From an uncultured Bacilli bacterium (GTDB lineage Bacteria; Bacillota_I; Bacilli_A; RF39; UBA660): a stretch of 64,000 nt of DNA. Position numbers and translations under genes: made by a program. Shown here in pieces: positions 33,951 through 42,632 of the stretch; within the stretch, counting starts at the first letter, position 1; every line of letters begins with the position of its first letter. The stretch lies in contig CAJTLN010000001.1 of the NCBI GenBank assembly GCA_910577505.1, forward strand, positions 186,001 through 250,000. Direction: 5' to 3'. The notes below the pieces were generated by a model. That model had not been told where the DNA came from. It made no database searches and worked only from the letters and a program-made list of their open reading frames with translations.

Positions 33951-35204
33951 ATGAAAAAATTAGTAATTAGGGGCGGACAAGAATTAACTGGTGAAATTAA
34001 AATAAGTGGTGCAAAAAATAGTGTCGTAGCTTTAATACCAGCAGCAATTCTTTCGGATGAAGAAGTAATCCTAAATAATGTCCCAGATATTTCAGATACA
34101 AGAGCTTTATTAAATATTATTGATTTACTAAATGGTAAAGTAGAATATAAAAATGAAATAATGAAAATAGACACTAGAAATATTGAAAATAAAGTAGTGC
34201 CAGAAGAATTAGCTAAAAAATTAAGAGCATCTTATTATTTTATGGGAGCTTTATTAAGTAAGTTCCATTATGCCGAAATATATTTTCCAGGAGGATGTAA
34301 TATTGGTTCAAGACCTATAGATTTCCATATTAATGGGTTTAAAAAGTTAGGTGCAGAAGTAACTATTGAAGGAAATAAATATATTTTTAAAGCAGAAAAA
34401 TTAAAAGGTGCTAGAATTTATTTAGATTTTGCATCAGTAGGAGCAACAATTAATATTATGTTAGCTGCTGTAAAAGCAGAAGGAACAACATATATTTCTA
34501 ATGCCGCTAAAGAACCAGAAATAGTTAATATAGCTGATTTATTAAATAATATGGGGGCTAAAATAACAGGAGCAGGTACTAGTGAAATAGTAATTGAAGG
34601 AGTTTCTAAGCTAGGTAAAGCTACAATAAATGTAATACCAGATAGAATAGAAGCAGGGACATATACTATAATAGGAGCACTATTAGGAAAAAATCTAAAA
34701 ATATCAGGAATAATAGAAGAACATATAGACGCTTTATTAAGTAAGTTAAAAGAAATGGGAGTAGACTTAGTAATTGAGAATAACTCAATAATTATCAACA
34801 GGCCAAAAGAATATAAACCTATTAATGTTAAGACATTAGTTTTCCCAGGATTTGCAACTGATTTAGGCCAACCAATGAGTGTTTTATTGACTCAAGCAAA
34901 TGGTACTTCTATTTTTGAAGAGACTATCTATGAAAATAGAATGGGACATATAAAATATTTAAATAGTATGGGTGCTGATATGACTGTTAATGATCGCACA
35001 GTTATTATAAAAGGTTGCACTAAATTAAAAGGTAATGAAGTAGTAGCAACAGATCTTCGTGCTGGAGCAGCAATGGTAATATCTGGTTTAATAGCAGAAG
35101 GGAATACAAAAATAAATGAAATTGATCATATATTAAGAGGTTATGAAAATATTGTAGAAAAACTAACAAATGTTGGAGCAAGAATAGAAATAGAAGAAAG
35201 TTAG
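33951..35204 (+). CDS. murA: UDP-N-acetylglucosamine 1-carboxyvinyltransferase
   Basis: First committed step of peptidoglycan synthesis. It starts MKKLVIRGGQELTGEIKISGAKNS. The substrate and fosfomycin region is PGGCNIGSRPIDFHINGFKKLG. The family's reactive cysteine position in the P-G-x-x-IG loop is kept as GGCNIG. RIEAGTYTI, FPGFATDLGQP, ENRMGH and DLRAGAAMVISGL are all MurA motifs. It has 417 residues. It lies close to spoIID and spoIIQ further on, as in B. subtilis (murAA-spoIID-spoIIQ). Confidence 0.97.
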   Translation: MKKLVIRGGQELTGEIKISGAKNSVVALIPAAILSDEEVILNNVPDISDTRALLNIIDLLNGKVEYKNEIMKIDTRNIENKVVPEELAKKLRASYYFMGALLSKFHYAEIYFPGGCNIGSRPIDFHINGFKKLGAEVTIEGNKYIFKAEKLKGARIYLDFASVGATINIMLAAVKAEGTTYISNAAKEPEIVNIADLLNNMGAKITGAGTSEIVIEGVSKLGKATINVIPDRIEAGTYTIIGALLGKNLKISGIIEEHIDALLSKLKEMGVDLVIENNSIIINRPKEYKPINVKTLVFPGFATDLGQPMSVLLTQANGTSIFEETIYENRMGHIKYLNSMGADMTVNDRTVIIKGCTKLKGNEVVATDLRAGAAMVISGLIAEGNTKINEIDHILRGYENIVEKLTNVGARIEIEES

Positions 35205-35210
35205 ATAAAT

Positions 35211-35239
35211 TTGACTTTCTTTTAATTTTTTGATAAAAT
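35211..35239 (+). promoter_or_regulatory. Strong promoter of the large structured RNA
   Basis: TTGACT (35211-35216) and TAAAAT (35234-35239) with an ideal 17-bp spacing. A transcript would begin near 35246, just before the first helix of the RNA. Confidence 0.8.
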
Positions 35240-35245
35240 GTCAAT

Positions 35246-35705
35246 CATGTTGTGGTGCATTATCCTAGTCACAAACATTATTTGAAGGTAGGGCTAAAAA
35301 TCTACCAATTGTACTGAAATGACACTTTGTATACCTGCTTGATTCGCCCAGATTTGGGTGGGTATATAATTTAAGATTTAAGGATAAGTTATAATGGCAT
35401 ATAACTGATGATTCCTTTTATCCCGTCAGTATTAAAGATTTAAGGTGCATGTCGTGAGTGGTTATGTGGGATAGAAATTGAAAACATAATTGCAAAAGCG
35501 AATAAGAATAATCACTTTGTGTTAGAGAAATTCTCTAGGGTGTATGTATTATAAGGTTTGAAGTGCGGACTAAGTGGTAATCGAGTAATCGAACCGGTAA
35601 CATTCGATTAGTTCCTTCAAAGAGAAATCGCCAAAGAGTAATCGATGGTAGGAATCAGAGAAATTCAACTCGACCAAAGCCGTAAAATTAATTTATAATA
35701 CTACC
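35246..35705 (+). ncRNA. Large structured noncoding RNA, possibly OLE-like
   Basis: About 450 bp with no reading frame, more GC than other gaps in the window, and many local helices: ATG-TTGTG/CACAA-CAT (35247-35278), GGTAG/CTACC (35287-35306), TATACC/GGTATA enclosing CGCCCA/TGGGTG (35330-35366), GGATAA/TTATCC enclosing GTTATA/TATAAC (35382-35423), TAGAG/CTCTA (35523-35537), and TTTGAAG/CTTCAAA enclosing GGACTAA/TTAGTTCC and AATCGA/TCGATT (35557-35621). AAGATTTAAGG occurs twice. It has its own promoter and lies directly upstream of a four-helix membrane protein gene, the arrangement of OLE RNA with OapA. It is shorter than typical OLE (around 600 nt). RNase P, tmRNA and 6S cores are not seen. 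The 3' end is uncertain: no T-run terminator. Confidence 0.7.
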
Positions 35706-35743
35706 ATATACCAATTTTAATACTTTATATAAGGAGAGTTAAT

Positions 35744-36265
35744 ATGAAGAGTAATGTTAACTGGATATATAAAGTTTTTTTATTATCTTTTATACTTTCT
35801 ATAGTATTTAGTGGAATTTCAACAGTAATAGCAGATACATTCAATACTATAATTCTAGTAGTAATTACAATCCTTGTTATATCAATTGGTATTATATTTG
35901 ATATGATAGGAGTTGCGGTACTAACTAGTAATGAAGCAAGTTTACATGCTAAAGCTTCAAAGAAGTTAAAAGGTGCTAAAGAAGCTATATCCTTGTTAAA
36001 AAATGCAACCAAAGTGTCATCAGTATGTAATGATGTAATAGGTGATATTTGTGGTATCGTCAGTGGTAGTTTAGGAGCGGTATTGACGTTAGCAATTGCT
36101 GAGTTTTTTAATTTTCCAGCTACAATAACTACAGTAATAGTAACAGCAGTAATATCTGCTTTAACAGTAGGTTGTAAAGCAATATTTAAAGATGTTGCTA
36201 CTAAAAATAGTGATACCATAGTATTTACTGTAGGAAAAATCCTATCAATATTTAAAAAACAATAA
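35744..36265 (+). CDS. Four-helix membrane protein (DUF21/OapA-like) downstream of the structured RNA
   Basis: A 173-residue protein with four predicted membrane helices (about 8-30, 35-60, 98-120, 125-146). Between helices 2 and 3 lies FDMIGVAVLTSNEASLHAK followed by a lysine-rich helix (ASKKLKGAKEAI), and the end reads FKDVATKNSDTIVFTVGKIL. These features resemble the DUF21 domain of CNNM/MpfA magnesium proteins and, from memory, OapA, the membrane partner of OLE RNA. The start has AAGGAGAG upstream. The gene probably shares the promoter of the RNA before it. If the assignment is right, the pair would act in magnesium or stress physiology at the membrane; this is inference. Confidence 0.65.
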   Translation: MKSNVNWIYKVFLLSFILSIVFSGISTVIADTFNTIILVVITILVISIGIIFDMIGVAVLTSNEASLHAKASKKLKGAKEAISLLKNATKVSSVCNDVIGDICGIVSGSLGAVLTLAIAEFFNFPATITTVIVTAVISALTVGCKAIFKDVATKNSDTIVFTVGKILSIFKKQ

Positions 36266-36294
36266 AAAAGTGTCTAAAAGATGTATTTTATATC

Positions 36295-36380
36295 TTGATA
36301 AGTTGAATTGTTGTGATATAATACATAAGACGAAGAAAATTACTATGTCTTAAAATATTAGACATGGCGGAAGGAGAATA
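36295..36380 (+). promoter_or_regulatory. Promoter and leader hairpin of rpmE
   Basis: TTGATA (36295-36300) and TATAAT (36317-36322), 16 bp apart, then a leader in which ATGTCT and AGACAT pair around a 9-nt loop just ahead of the GGAAGGAG site. It may be an autoregulatory L31 leader. Confidence 0.55.
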
Positions 36381-36384
36381 AAAA

Positions 36385-36606
36385 ATGAGAAAAGATATTC
36401 ATCCAGAAATGAAAGATTGCAAAGTTACATGTGCATGTGGAGCTACATTTAATGTTAAGTCAACAAAAGATCAAATCCATGTTGAAGTTTGTAATGAATG
36501 TCATCCATTCTATACTGGAAAACAAGGTAAGACTAAAAAGACTGGTGCAGTTGAAAAATTCAATCGTAAATTTGGTTATACTCAAGAAGAAACTACAGAA
36601 GAATAG
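36385..36606 (+). CDS. rpmE: Ribosomal protein L31 (zinc-binding form)
   Basis: Small 50S protein at the subunit bridge. The 73-residue sequence starts MRKDIHPEMKDCKVTCACGATF and has CNECHPFYTGKQ, giving the zinc ligands of the C+ form. The C-terminal VEKFNRKFG is typical L31. It ends in a short acidic tail. Confidence 0.96.
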   Translation: MRKDIHPEMKDCKVTCACGATFNVKSTKDQIHVEVCNECHPFYTGKQGKTKKTGAVEKFNRKFGYTQEETTEE

Positions 36607-36679
36607 TTTCTTTTTTACTTAATTTTGTTAAATTAAACAAAAGGTGTTATAATAATCCTCACATTTAAGGGGGAAATTT

Positions 36680-37204
36680 ATGACAACTTTTTTAACAGAA
36701 GAATTAAAAACTACTTTTGCACATATTTCATTAGATTATACTTATAAATATCCATTACATTTCTTTGATAGAATTAAAAGAGGAATTTCATCAACAAGTG
36801 ATAAAGGTCATTATGAAATATTATTACATTTAATGGACCATGATTGTATAGCATATGATACAGTAGCTTATGAATATTTACAAGATATGGATATGTATAA
36901 AGGAGCTAATCGCTTAGCTGAACTGGGAGATATGATTTTTCATAATATTAAATCCACTAAAAGCTATTATAGTAGTATTTTATATTGTCCTCAGACTTTA
37001 ACAGAATATCAACAATTACGCTTACGCTTATGGTATGAATTTTTAAATAGTATAAACGTAAAACTTGGAATAAGCTGTAAAACAGAAGAAAGAGAAGTAA
37101 CTTATGAACAAGATGATGTTATTCCATTCTTAGAAGAAAAAAGAATATTCGATGACGAATACATTCATAGTTTAACAAAAAAATTTCCCGACTATAAGGG
37201 TTAA
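36680..37204 (+). CDS. Hypothetical soluble protein
   Basis: A 174-residue protein (MTTFLTEELKTTFAHISLDYTYKYPLH...) with a good ribosome site (AAGGGGGAAA). It has no signal peptide or membrane segment, is rich in aromatic residues (H, Y, F), and looks mainly helical: DRIKRGISSTSDKGHYEILLHLMDHDC, LAELGDMIFHNI, LTEYQQLRLRLWYEFLNSI. I do not recognise the family. It is followed by a terminator-like hairpin, so it is probably a single-gene unit. Confidence 0.75.
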   Translation: MTTFLTEELKTTFAHISLDYTYKYPLHFFDRIKRGISSTSDKGHYEILLHLMDHDCIAYDTVAYEYLQDMDMYKGANRLAELGDMIFHNIKSTKSYYSSILYCPQTLTEYQQLRLRLWYEFLNSINVKLGISCKTEEREVTYEQDDVIPFLEEKRIFDDEYIHSLTKKFPDYKG

Positions 37205-37215
37205 GTAAATATTTT

Positions 37216-37250
37216 AAGAACTCTACGATTTGTGAGCTCTTATTTTTTTT
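37216..37250 (+). terminator. Terminator after the hypothetical gene
   Basis: AAGAACTC and GAGCTCTT pair with one mismatch and are followed by A and eight T residues. Confidence 0.6.
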
Positions 37251-37283
37251 AATATAAACTTAATTAAATAAAGGAGTATATAT

Positions 37284-37492
37284 ATGGATCAAAGCAAAAT
37301 AGGAAATTTTATTTCCACAGAAAGAATAAAAAATTAACTCAAAAAGAATTATCGGAGAAACTTAATATTAGTGAAAAGACAATATCTAAATGGGAGTGTG
37401 GTAAAGGTCTCCCAGAAGTATCTTTTAATGAAACCATATTTATAAAGAAAGTAGAAGTACTTTCTTTTACTTTACAGAAAAATATTTATTAA
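37284..37492 (+). pseudogene. Decayed XRE-family HTH regulator
   Basis: An ATG at 37284 with AAAGGAG upstream reads MDQSKIGNFI and stops after 18 codons. The adjacent frame continues RKNKKLTQKELSEKLNISEK then TISKWECGKGLPEVS, a standard XRE helix-turn-helix. The two halves join as one protein after a one-base shift. The domain C-terminal to the HTH is also gone. No intact regulator remains. Confidence 0.8.
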
Positions 37493-37556
37493 ATAAAAAA
37501 ATATTTTCCCAAATTAATATTTATAATAAAATAAAGATAGAAAATGGTGAAGTAAA

Positions 37557-38700
37557 ATGGAAAAAAAGGACAACAGAATATTTTGGCTAGATTTAATACG
37601 CTGTATAGCTATTTTACTTGTAGTATTATGCCATAGTGTTGAAGCTTTATATGATATTCCTTTTTCTAATTTTAAAAATCTAAGCACTTTTTCGAAAATA
37701 TTTAGAAATACTTTTTTTACTTTGGGAAGATTAGGAGTCCCATTATTTTTATTCTTAACAGGGTATCTATTATTATATAAAAATATAGATAAAACAATAA
37801 ATTATAAGGAATTTTGTAAGAAAAAGATTCTCCCACTTCTTATTAAAATAGAAATGTGGATATTGATCTATAATATATTTTTGTCAATCTTTTATCATTC
37901 CATTTCACTTTGATAATTTAATAATGAATATGCTATTTATATCAAATATTTCTCTTCCTCATATTTGGTATTTACCAATGATTTTAGGAATTTATATATT
38001 TTTACCATTAGTTGCAATAATACTAAAAAATATTGATTTTAAATTTTTAAATAAATTTATGTCTTTTATGTTTATATTTGTCTTTATTATTCCAGCATTA
38101 CAATTAACTACTAAGTTAGACTTATCTTTTTTCGGAGGTTTATACGGATTCTATGTATTAACAGGTTATATTTTAGGCAAAGGTACTTTAAAAAATATTA
38201 AAAAAATTTATTTATATATAATTTTAATTTTATCTATAATAACTTCATTTTATTATCAAATAACGTTATCGTATTATGACATAAATAGTAAAATATGGTA
38301 TTCACATTTTTCACTATTTATTTCTGCATTAGTAATATTTGAATTAATATCACGTTTAAATCTCCATAATTTATCAAATTTTACTAAATTAATAGAACAC
38401 ATATCTAAGATTAGTTTTAATATATATTTTATTCATATTGTTATTCAATATATTCTAGTAAAATATATTTCTTTTTCAACCACTCCTATTTCAACATTGC
38501 TTTTAATGTTCTTAGTATTATTTTTTAGTATCTTTATAGCGTCAATATTAGAATATCTAAAAAATATTATAAGCAAAGTAAGAAATAAAAAATTATTAAA
38601 AAGAAAGTTAATATTAGCTTTCTTTTTTATATGTAAAAATAGCATATATCGGCATAAAACTAAACTTGCTTCAAAACATTTGTTCAAATATGTGGTATAA
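37557..38700 (+). pseudogene. Acyltransferase-3 family membrane protein, frameshifted
   Basis: The first frame (37557-37913) begins RIFWLDLIRCIAILLVVLCHS, with the catalytic-type histidine of acyltransferase family 3, and LGVPLFLFLTGYLLL. It stops at 37911. The next frame, open back to about 37890, continues FHFDNLIMNMLFISNISLPHIWYL in the right order, and carries the remaining helices to about residue 330 of the joined protein. The true C-terminus seems lost too, since the frame runs through a terminator-like hairpin (38599-38624). Intact relatives O-acylate cell-surface glycans. It is probably nonfunctional unless this is a sequencing error. Confidence 0.75.
38599..38626 (+). terminator. 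Terminator-like hairpin inside the acyltransferase remnant
   Basis: AAGAAAG and CTTTCTT pair around AT-rich bases and are followed by a T-run; it probably marks the original gene end. Confidence 0.55.
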
Positions 38701-38725
38701 TATTTACAAGTAGAAGGTGATAACT

Positions 38726-39763
38726 ATGGGAAAAATAGGATATTTAGTAAAAAGAATAAAAGGAATGGATTATAGTAAATTCTTTGATACTATAAATTTT
38801 GTCCACGAAAAAAATGGTAAAAATAAAATAGGAATTTTCTTTGATATAGTTCATTGTGGTCTTAAGTATCAAGCTGGTTATATGGACTACAAAGTATTTG
38901 AAATGTATAATTTAAATGAAAAACAAAGAGCAACCATAGTAACTCGTGGTATTAATAACGAAATAGTAAAAAAATATAATAATCCAGAATATTATAAATA
39001 TTTTAAAAACAAGATTGAATTTAATAAACGTTTTAATAAATACTTATTAAGAGATTGGATGGAAATAATTGGTACAGAAAAAAATTTCGAAGAATTTAAA
39101 GAATTCTGTAATAAACATACCAAAATATTAGTAAAACCTTTAGATGAATGTTGTGGTAAAGGTGTTGAAATATTTAAGGTAAATAAGAAAAATGTAAAAG
39201 AAATATATGATAATTTAGTTGAAACAAAACGTCCATTAGTTGAAGAAGTAGCAGTTCAATGTGATGAGATAGGTCGCCTTCATCCCTCATCTATTAATAC
39301 AATAAGAATAGTAACATTAAATGGTGAAATAGTGACTGCACTACTTAGAATTGGAAATAATAATGATGTAGTAGATAATTTCAACCACGGTGGTTTAGTA
39401 GCACCTATTAACATAGAAACAGGTATTATTGACTACTTGGCTATAGATAAAGCTGGTAATATATATGAAAAACACCCAGTAACTAATGAACCAATTTTAT
39501 GGTTTAAAATACCTAAATGGCCAAGGATAAAAAGATTTGCTAAACAAGCAGCAAAAGAAATCCCAGAGATTGGATATATTGGCTGGGATGTATGTTTAGG
39601 ATTAAAAGATCCTTTCTTAATAGAAGGTAATGAATTTCCAGGACACGATTTATATCAGTTACCACCTCATAGAACAGATGGAATCGGTTTATTACCGATA
39701 TTTGAAAAAGCAATGAAGAAGAGTAAAGAGAGTGAAGACAATGAAGATAGCAATAGCAACTGA
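38726..39763 (+). CDS. ATP-grasp protein (sugar-transfer-associated type)
   Basis: A 345-residue protein from the ATG at 38726 (AGAAGGTGATAACT upstream). ATP-grasp features: TKILVKPLDECCGKGVEIF (ATP lysine and glycine loop), RPLVEEVAVQCDEIGRLHPSSINTIRIVTL, and the metal site PFLIEGNEFPGHD. The HPSS-x-NT-x-R pattern matches the sugar-transfer-associated ATP-grasp family found with capsule and teichoic-acid genes. The substrate is unknown; no glycan cluster is visible nearby except the decayed acyltransferase. It overlaps rpiB by 23 bp. Confidence 0.8.
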   Translation: MGKIGYLVKRIKGMDYSKFFDTINFVHEKNGKNKIGIFFDIVHCGLKYQAGYMDYKVFEMYNLNEKQRATIVTRGINNEIVKKYNNPEYYKYFKNKIEFNKRFNKYLLRDWMEIIGTEKNFEEFKEFCNKHTKILVKPLDECCGKGVEIFKVNKKNVKEIYDNLVETKRPLVEEVAVQCDEIGRLHPSSINTIRIVTLNGEIVTALLRIGNNNDVVDNFNHGGLVAPINIETGIIDYLAIDKAGNIYEKHPVTNEPILWFKIPKWPRIKRFAKQAAKEIPEIGYIGWDVCLGLKDPFLIEGNEFPGHDLYQLPPHRTDGIGLLPIFEKAMKKSKESEDNEDSNSN

Positions 39764-40190
39764 TCATAATGGAGTAAATGAAAAACAAGCAATTATAAAA
39801 GCATTAAAAGACTATGAAATAGTAGATATGAGTACTGATAATACACCTATTGATGACTACCCAGATTTTGCATATAGAGTATCTCAAGCTGTTATAAATA
39901 AAGAAGTAGAATTTGGAATACTTATGTGTGGTACAGGAATAGGAATGAGTATAACAGCCAATAAAATTAAAGGAATACGCTGCGCTCACTGTTCAAACGT
40001 AGAACAAGCACATTTAGCGCGTGAACATAATGATGCTAATATAATAGCTTTAAGCTATAAACAGGATAAAAATGAATTAATTGAAATGATTAAAGAATTT
40101 CTTAGTACACCACATTCAGAAGATGAAAGACATCATAGAAGAGTAAATAAAATCATAAGTATAGAGGATGGAACATATAATGAACTATAA
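39741..40190 (+). CDS. rpiB: Ribose-5-phosphate isomerase B
   Basis: Interconverts ribose-5-phosphate and ribulose-5-phosphate. A 149-residue LacA/RpiB fold: KIAIATDHNGVNEKQ, VDMSTDNTPIDDYPDFAYRV, the active-site cysteine in GILMCGTGIGMSITANKIKGIRCA and AREHNDANIIAL. The ATG at 39741 is chosen over a GTG at 39732. It overlaps the ATP-grasp gene before it and the DUF1146 gene after it. Confidence 0.96.
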   Translation: MKIAIATDHNGVNEKQAIIKALKDYEIVDMSTDNTPIDDYPDFAYRVSQAVINKEVEFGILMCGTGIGMSITANKIKGIRCAHCSNVEQAHLAREHNDANIIALSYKQDKNELIEMIKEFLSTPHSEDERHHRRVNKIISIEDGTYNEL

Positions 40191-40383
40191 GGCTTATATT
40201 TATGTTATAACGTTATTTGCAAGTATTTTTGCCATATCAGGAATAAACTTTGATGGATTTATTAAAACAAACAAAGTTTTAGAAGCACGTCTTCTAGTTA
40301 TTCTACTAAGTATTGCAACAAGTTATCTTGTAACTAACTTTATAACAGATTTTATAAGTGTAAGTAGTATTATAAAGGGTTGA
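40180..40383 (+). CDS. ywzB: YwzB-like DUF1146 membrane protein
   Basis: A 67-residue protein with two membrane helices (about 5-22 and 36-60). The pattern NFDGFIKTNKVLEARLLVILLSIATSYLVTNF is that of DUF1146 (YwzB), whose gene lies near murAA and spoIID in B. subtilis, as here. ATG 40180 overlaps the rpiB stop by 11 bp. Function unknown. Confidence 0.72.
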   Translation: MNYKAYIYVITLFASIFAISGINFDGFIKTNKVLEARLLVILLSIATSYLVTNFITDFISVSSIIKG

Positions 40384-40388
40384 TAACA

Positions 40389-41297
40389 TTGAATAAAAAG
40401 TTAGCATATCTAATAGTACTACTATTACCATTAACAGTAATTAGTTTCTTTTTTAAAAAGGAAACTAATTTTATTATGCCAAAAAATAATTTACCTGAAG
40501 ATAAACAGTATGTTGATAAAAAGAATATAACTATTAATTTAGAAAAAGATAATACAAATATCGATTTAGAAGAATATGTTATTGGTGTAGTAGCTGGAGA
40601 AATGCCAGCTTTATTTGAAGACGAAGCTTTAAAAGCCCAAGCTATAGCATCTCGTACATATGCTATTAATCATCTAAAAAATAACTCATCAATTTCGGGT
40701 ACAATTAATGATCAAGTTTATTTAACAAAAGAAGAAATGCAAAATAAATGGGGAGAAAACTATGAAAAATATTATGATAAAATAAAAAAAGCTGTTGAAA
40801 CCACAGATAGTCTGATAATGTATTACAACAATGAGCCAATAAAAGCTTACTACTATTCAATGAGTAATGGTTATACAGAAAGCTCATTAAATGTATTTAA
40901 CGAACAAAATGATTATTTAAATATTGTCGAGTCTCCTTTTGATGAAGATAATTCATATGATCAAGTTTTCCAAAAAGAGATATTTTGTCAAAAGTTAGAT
41001 ATAACATGCAACTCAATAGAAATATCTGAAATAAAAAAAGATGAATCAAATAGAATAGAATCATTAACCATAAATAACAAAACATTTACAGGTATTGAAG
41101 TGCGAAAAAAGCTATCATTACGTTCAACAGATTTTTCTATTTTAGAAGAAAGTGATATTGTTAAAATAACCACCAAAGGATATGGGCATGGAGTAGGAAT
41201 GAGTCAACATGGCGCTAATAATATGGCCAAACAAGGATATAAATATGAAGAAATATTAAAATACTATTATCAAAATATTGAAATTGCCAAGTTATAG
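40389..41297 (+). CDS. spoIID: Stage II sporulation protein D
   Basis: Lytic transglycosylase of the engulfment machinery. After one membrane helix (about 5-22) comes the SpoIID core: EYVIGVVAGEMPALFEDEAL (catalytic Glu in GEMP) then KAQAIASRTYAI, and the C-terminal KITTKGYGHGVGMSQHGANNMA then GYKYEEILKYYY. All landmark motifs are present, so the enzyme is likely active. The start is a TTG at 40389 with AAAGGG upstream. It is followed by a SpoIIQ-like gene, as in B. subtilis. Confidence 0.93.
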   Translation: MNKKLAYLIVLLLPLTVISFFFKKETNFIMPKNNLPEDKQYVDKKNITINLEKDNTNIDLEEYVIGVVAGEMPALFEDEALKAQAIASRTYAINHLKNNSSISGTINDQVYLTKEEMQNKWGENYEKYYDKIKKAVETTDSLIMYYNNEPIKAYYYSMSNGYTESSLNVFNEQNDYLNIVESPFDEDNSYDQVFQKEIFCQKLDITCNSIEISEIKKDESNRIESLTINNKTFTGIEVRKKLSLRSTDFSILEESDIVKITTKGYGHGVGMSQHGANNMAKQGYKYEEILKYYYQNIEIAKL

Positions 41298-41349
41298 GTA
41301 TATTTCTTTTTTTATTGTCCAAACTTATTATTAGAAAGGTTGGAAAAAA

Positions 41350-41979
41350 ATGACAAAAAGAAAATTGAAAGAATGGGTGATACCTACTTTAGGACTAATC
41401 GTTATGTGTGGAGCTATACTTCTATATTATATTCTTGGTAACATGATAAATTATAATTTAGTACCAGAAGATACTTATGTAACAAATTCTTTAGTTGAGG
41501 ATAAGGATAGTATAGAAGTTCAAAAAGAAATAGAGAATAAAATAATAAAGCCATTTAATAGCAATGAAGTTTCAATAAGTAAATATTATTACCAAACAGC
41601 AGATGAAGAAGCTAGACAACAACAATCATTAATTAAATATGAGAATATATATATGCCAAATACAGGTATCCTATATTCATCAGATAACGAATTTGATATA
41701 GTATCCGTCTTAGATGGAAAAGTAACTTCTACAAAGGAAGATGAAATATTAGGTAATATTATTGAAATAGAACATAGCAATGGTCTAATTACAATTTATC
41801 AAAGTGTAAAAGACGTTAAAGTAAAAAATGGTGATGTTATTAAGCAAGGAGATATTATAGCAAAAAGTGGTTCAAATAAACTAGAAAATGAAAAAGAAAA
41901 TTGTCTACATTTTGAAACATATAAAGAAGGTTCTTTAATCAACCCAGAAGAATTCTTTAATTTATCAGTTTCTAATTAA
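41350..41979 (+). CDS. spoIIQ: SpoIIQ-like M23-fold protein
   Basis: A 209-residue protein with one N-terminal helix (about 12-32) and an extracellular region ending in a LytM/M23 beta fold (VLDGKVTSTKEDEILGNIIEIEHSNGLITIYQSV then VKVKNGDVIKQGDIIAKSG). The usual zinc motifs are degenerate: the first His-x-x-x-Asp motif is absent and the H-x-H motif reads C-L-H. It is therefore probably a structural protein like B. subtilis SpoIIQ, which pairs with SpoIIIAH across the engulfment space. Context after spoIID supports this. Confidence 0.82.
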   Translation: MTKRKLKEWVIPTLGLIVMCGAILLYYILGNMINYNLVPEDTYVTNSLVEDKDSIEVQKEIENKIIKPFNSNEVSISKYYYQTADEEARQQQSLIKYENIYMPNTGILYSSDNEFDIVSVLDGKVTSTKEDEILGNIIEIEHSNGLITIYQSVKDVKVKNGDVIKQGDIIAKSGSNKLENEKENCLHFETYKEGSLINPEEFFNLSVSN

Positions 41980-42095
41980 TAAGAAAACAAAGATATTCTG
42001 TAAAAGGAATATTTTTTTAAATAATTTATAATAATTAAATATATAGCAAATAGTAAAAATTGTATGATATAATAAAGTTACGGAGGATGATGAAT

Positions 42096-42632
42096 ATGAA
42101 ACTAAATATTCGCGGTGAGAAGATTACAATCACTCAATCAATGAAAGCTTACATAACAGAAAAGCTAGATAAAGTGGATAAATACTTTGAAAATCCAGAA
42201 GAAATAAACGCTAATGTTCTTGTAAGAATAAAAGGTTTAGAACAAATCATTGAAGTAACTGCTCCAACAAAAAGATTCACTCTAAGAGCAGAGGAATCAA
42301 ACGAAGATTTTTATGCAGCAGTTGATTTAGTAGTATCTAAACTAGAAAGACAAATTAGAAAGAATAAAGATCGATTAAATAAAAAATATAAAAATGTTGA
42401 AACTATCGAATTTAACTTAGACTATGATGATGAGGAAACAACAGAAGAAAATAAAAGTTCAATTGTAAAAAGAAAAAATATATCAACGAAACCAATGGAT
42501 GAAGAAGAAGCGATTTTACAAATTGAATTATTAAACCACGATTTCTTTGTATTCAAAAATATAGATGAGGAATGTGTTTCTGTACTATATAATAGAAAAG
42601 ACGGAAATTACGGAATAATTAATATGAAATAA
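42096..42632 (+). CDS. hpf: Ribosome hibernation promoting factor, long form
   Basis: Dimerises idle 70S ribosomes into 100S particles. The N-terminal S30AE/YfiA domain (MKLNIRGEKITITQSMKAYITEKLDK, residues 1-100) is followed by a linker and the C-terminal dimerisation domain (PMDEEEAILQIELLNHDFFVFKN to GNYGIINMK), which marks the long form. The ATG at 42096 has GGAGG 9 bases upstream. TATAAT at 42066 lies just ahead. Confidence 0.95.
   Translation: MKLNIRGEKITITQSMKAYITEKLDKVDKYFENPEEINANVLVRIKGLEQIIEVTAPTKRFTLRAEESNEDFYAAVDLVVSKLERQIRKNKDRLNKKYKNVETIEFNLDYDDEETTEENKSSIVKRKNISTKPMDEEEAILQIELLNHDFFVFKNIDEECVSVLYNRKDGNYGIINMK

Noticed and set aside
35246..35705. RNase P RNA, tmRNA or 6S RNA as identity of the structured RNA
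   Set aside because: The RNase P core GAGGAAAGUC is absent, there is no tRNA-like end or CCA for tmRNA, and it is much longer than 6S RNA.
35725..36219. A 164-residue minus-strand frame
   Set aside because: It mirrors the four-helix membrane protein, which has AAGGAGAG, an upstream promoter and recognisable motifs in the plus frame.
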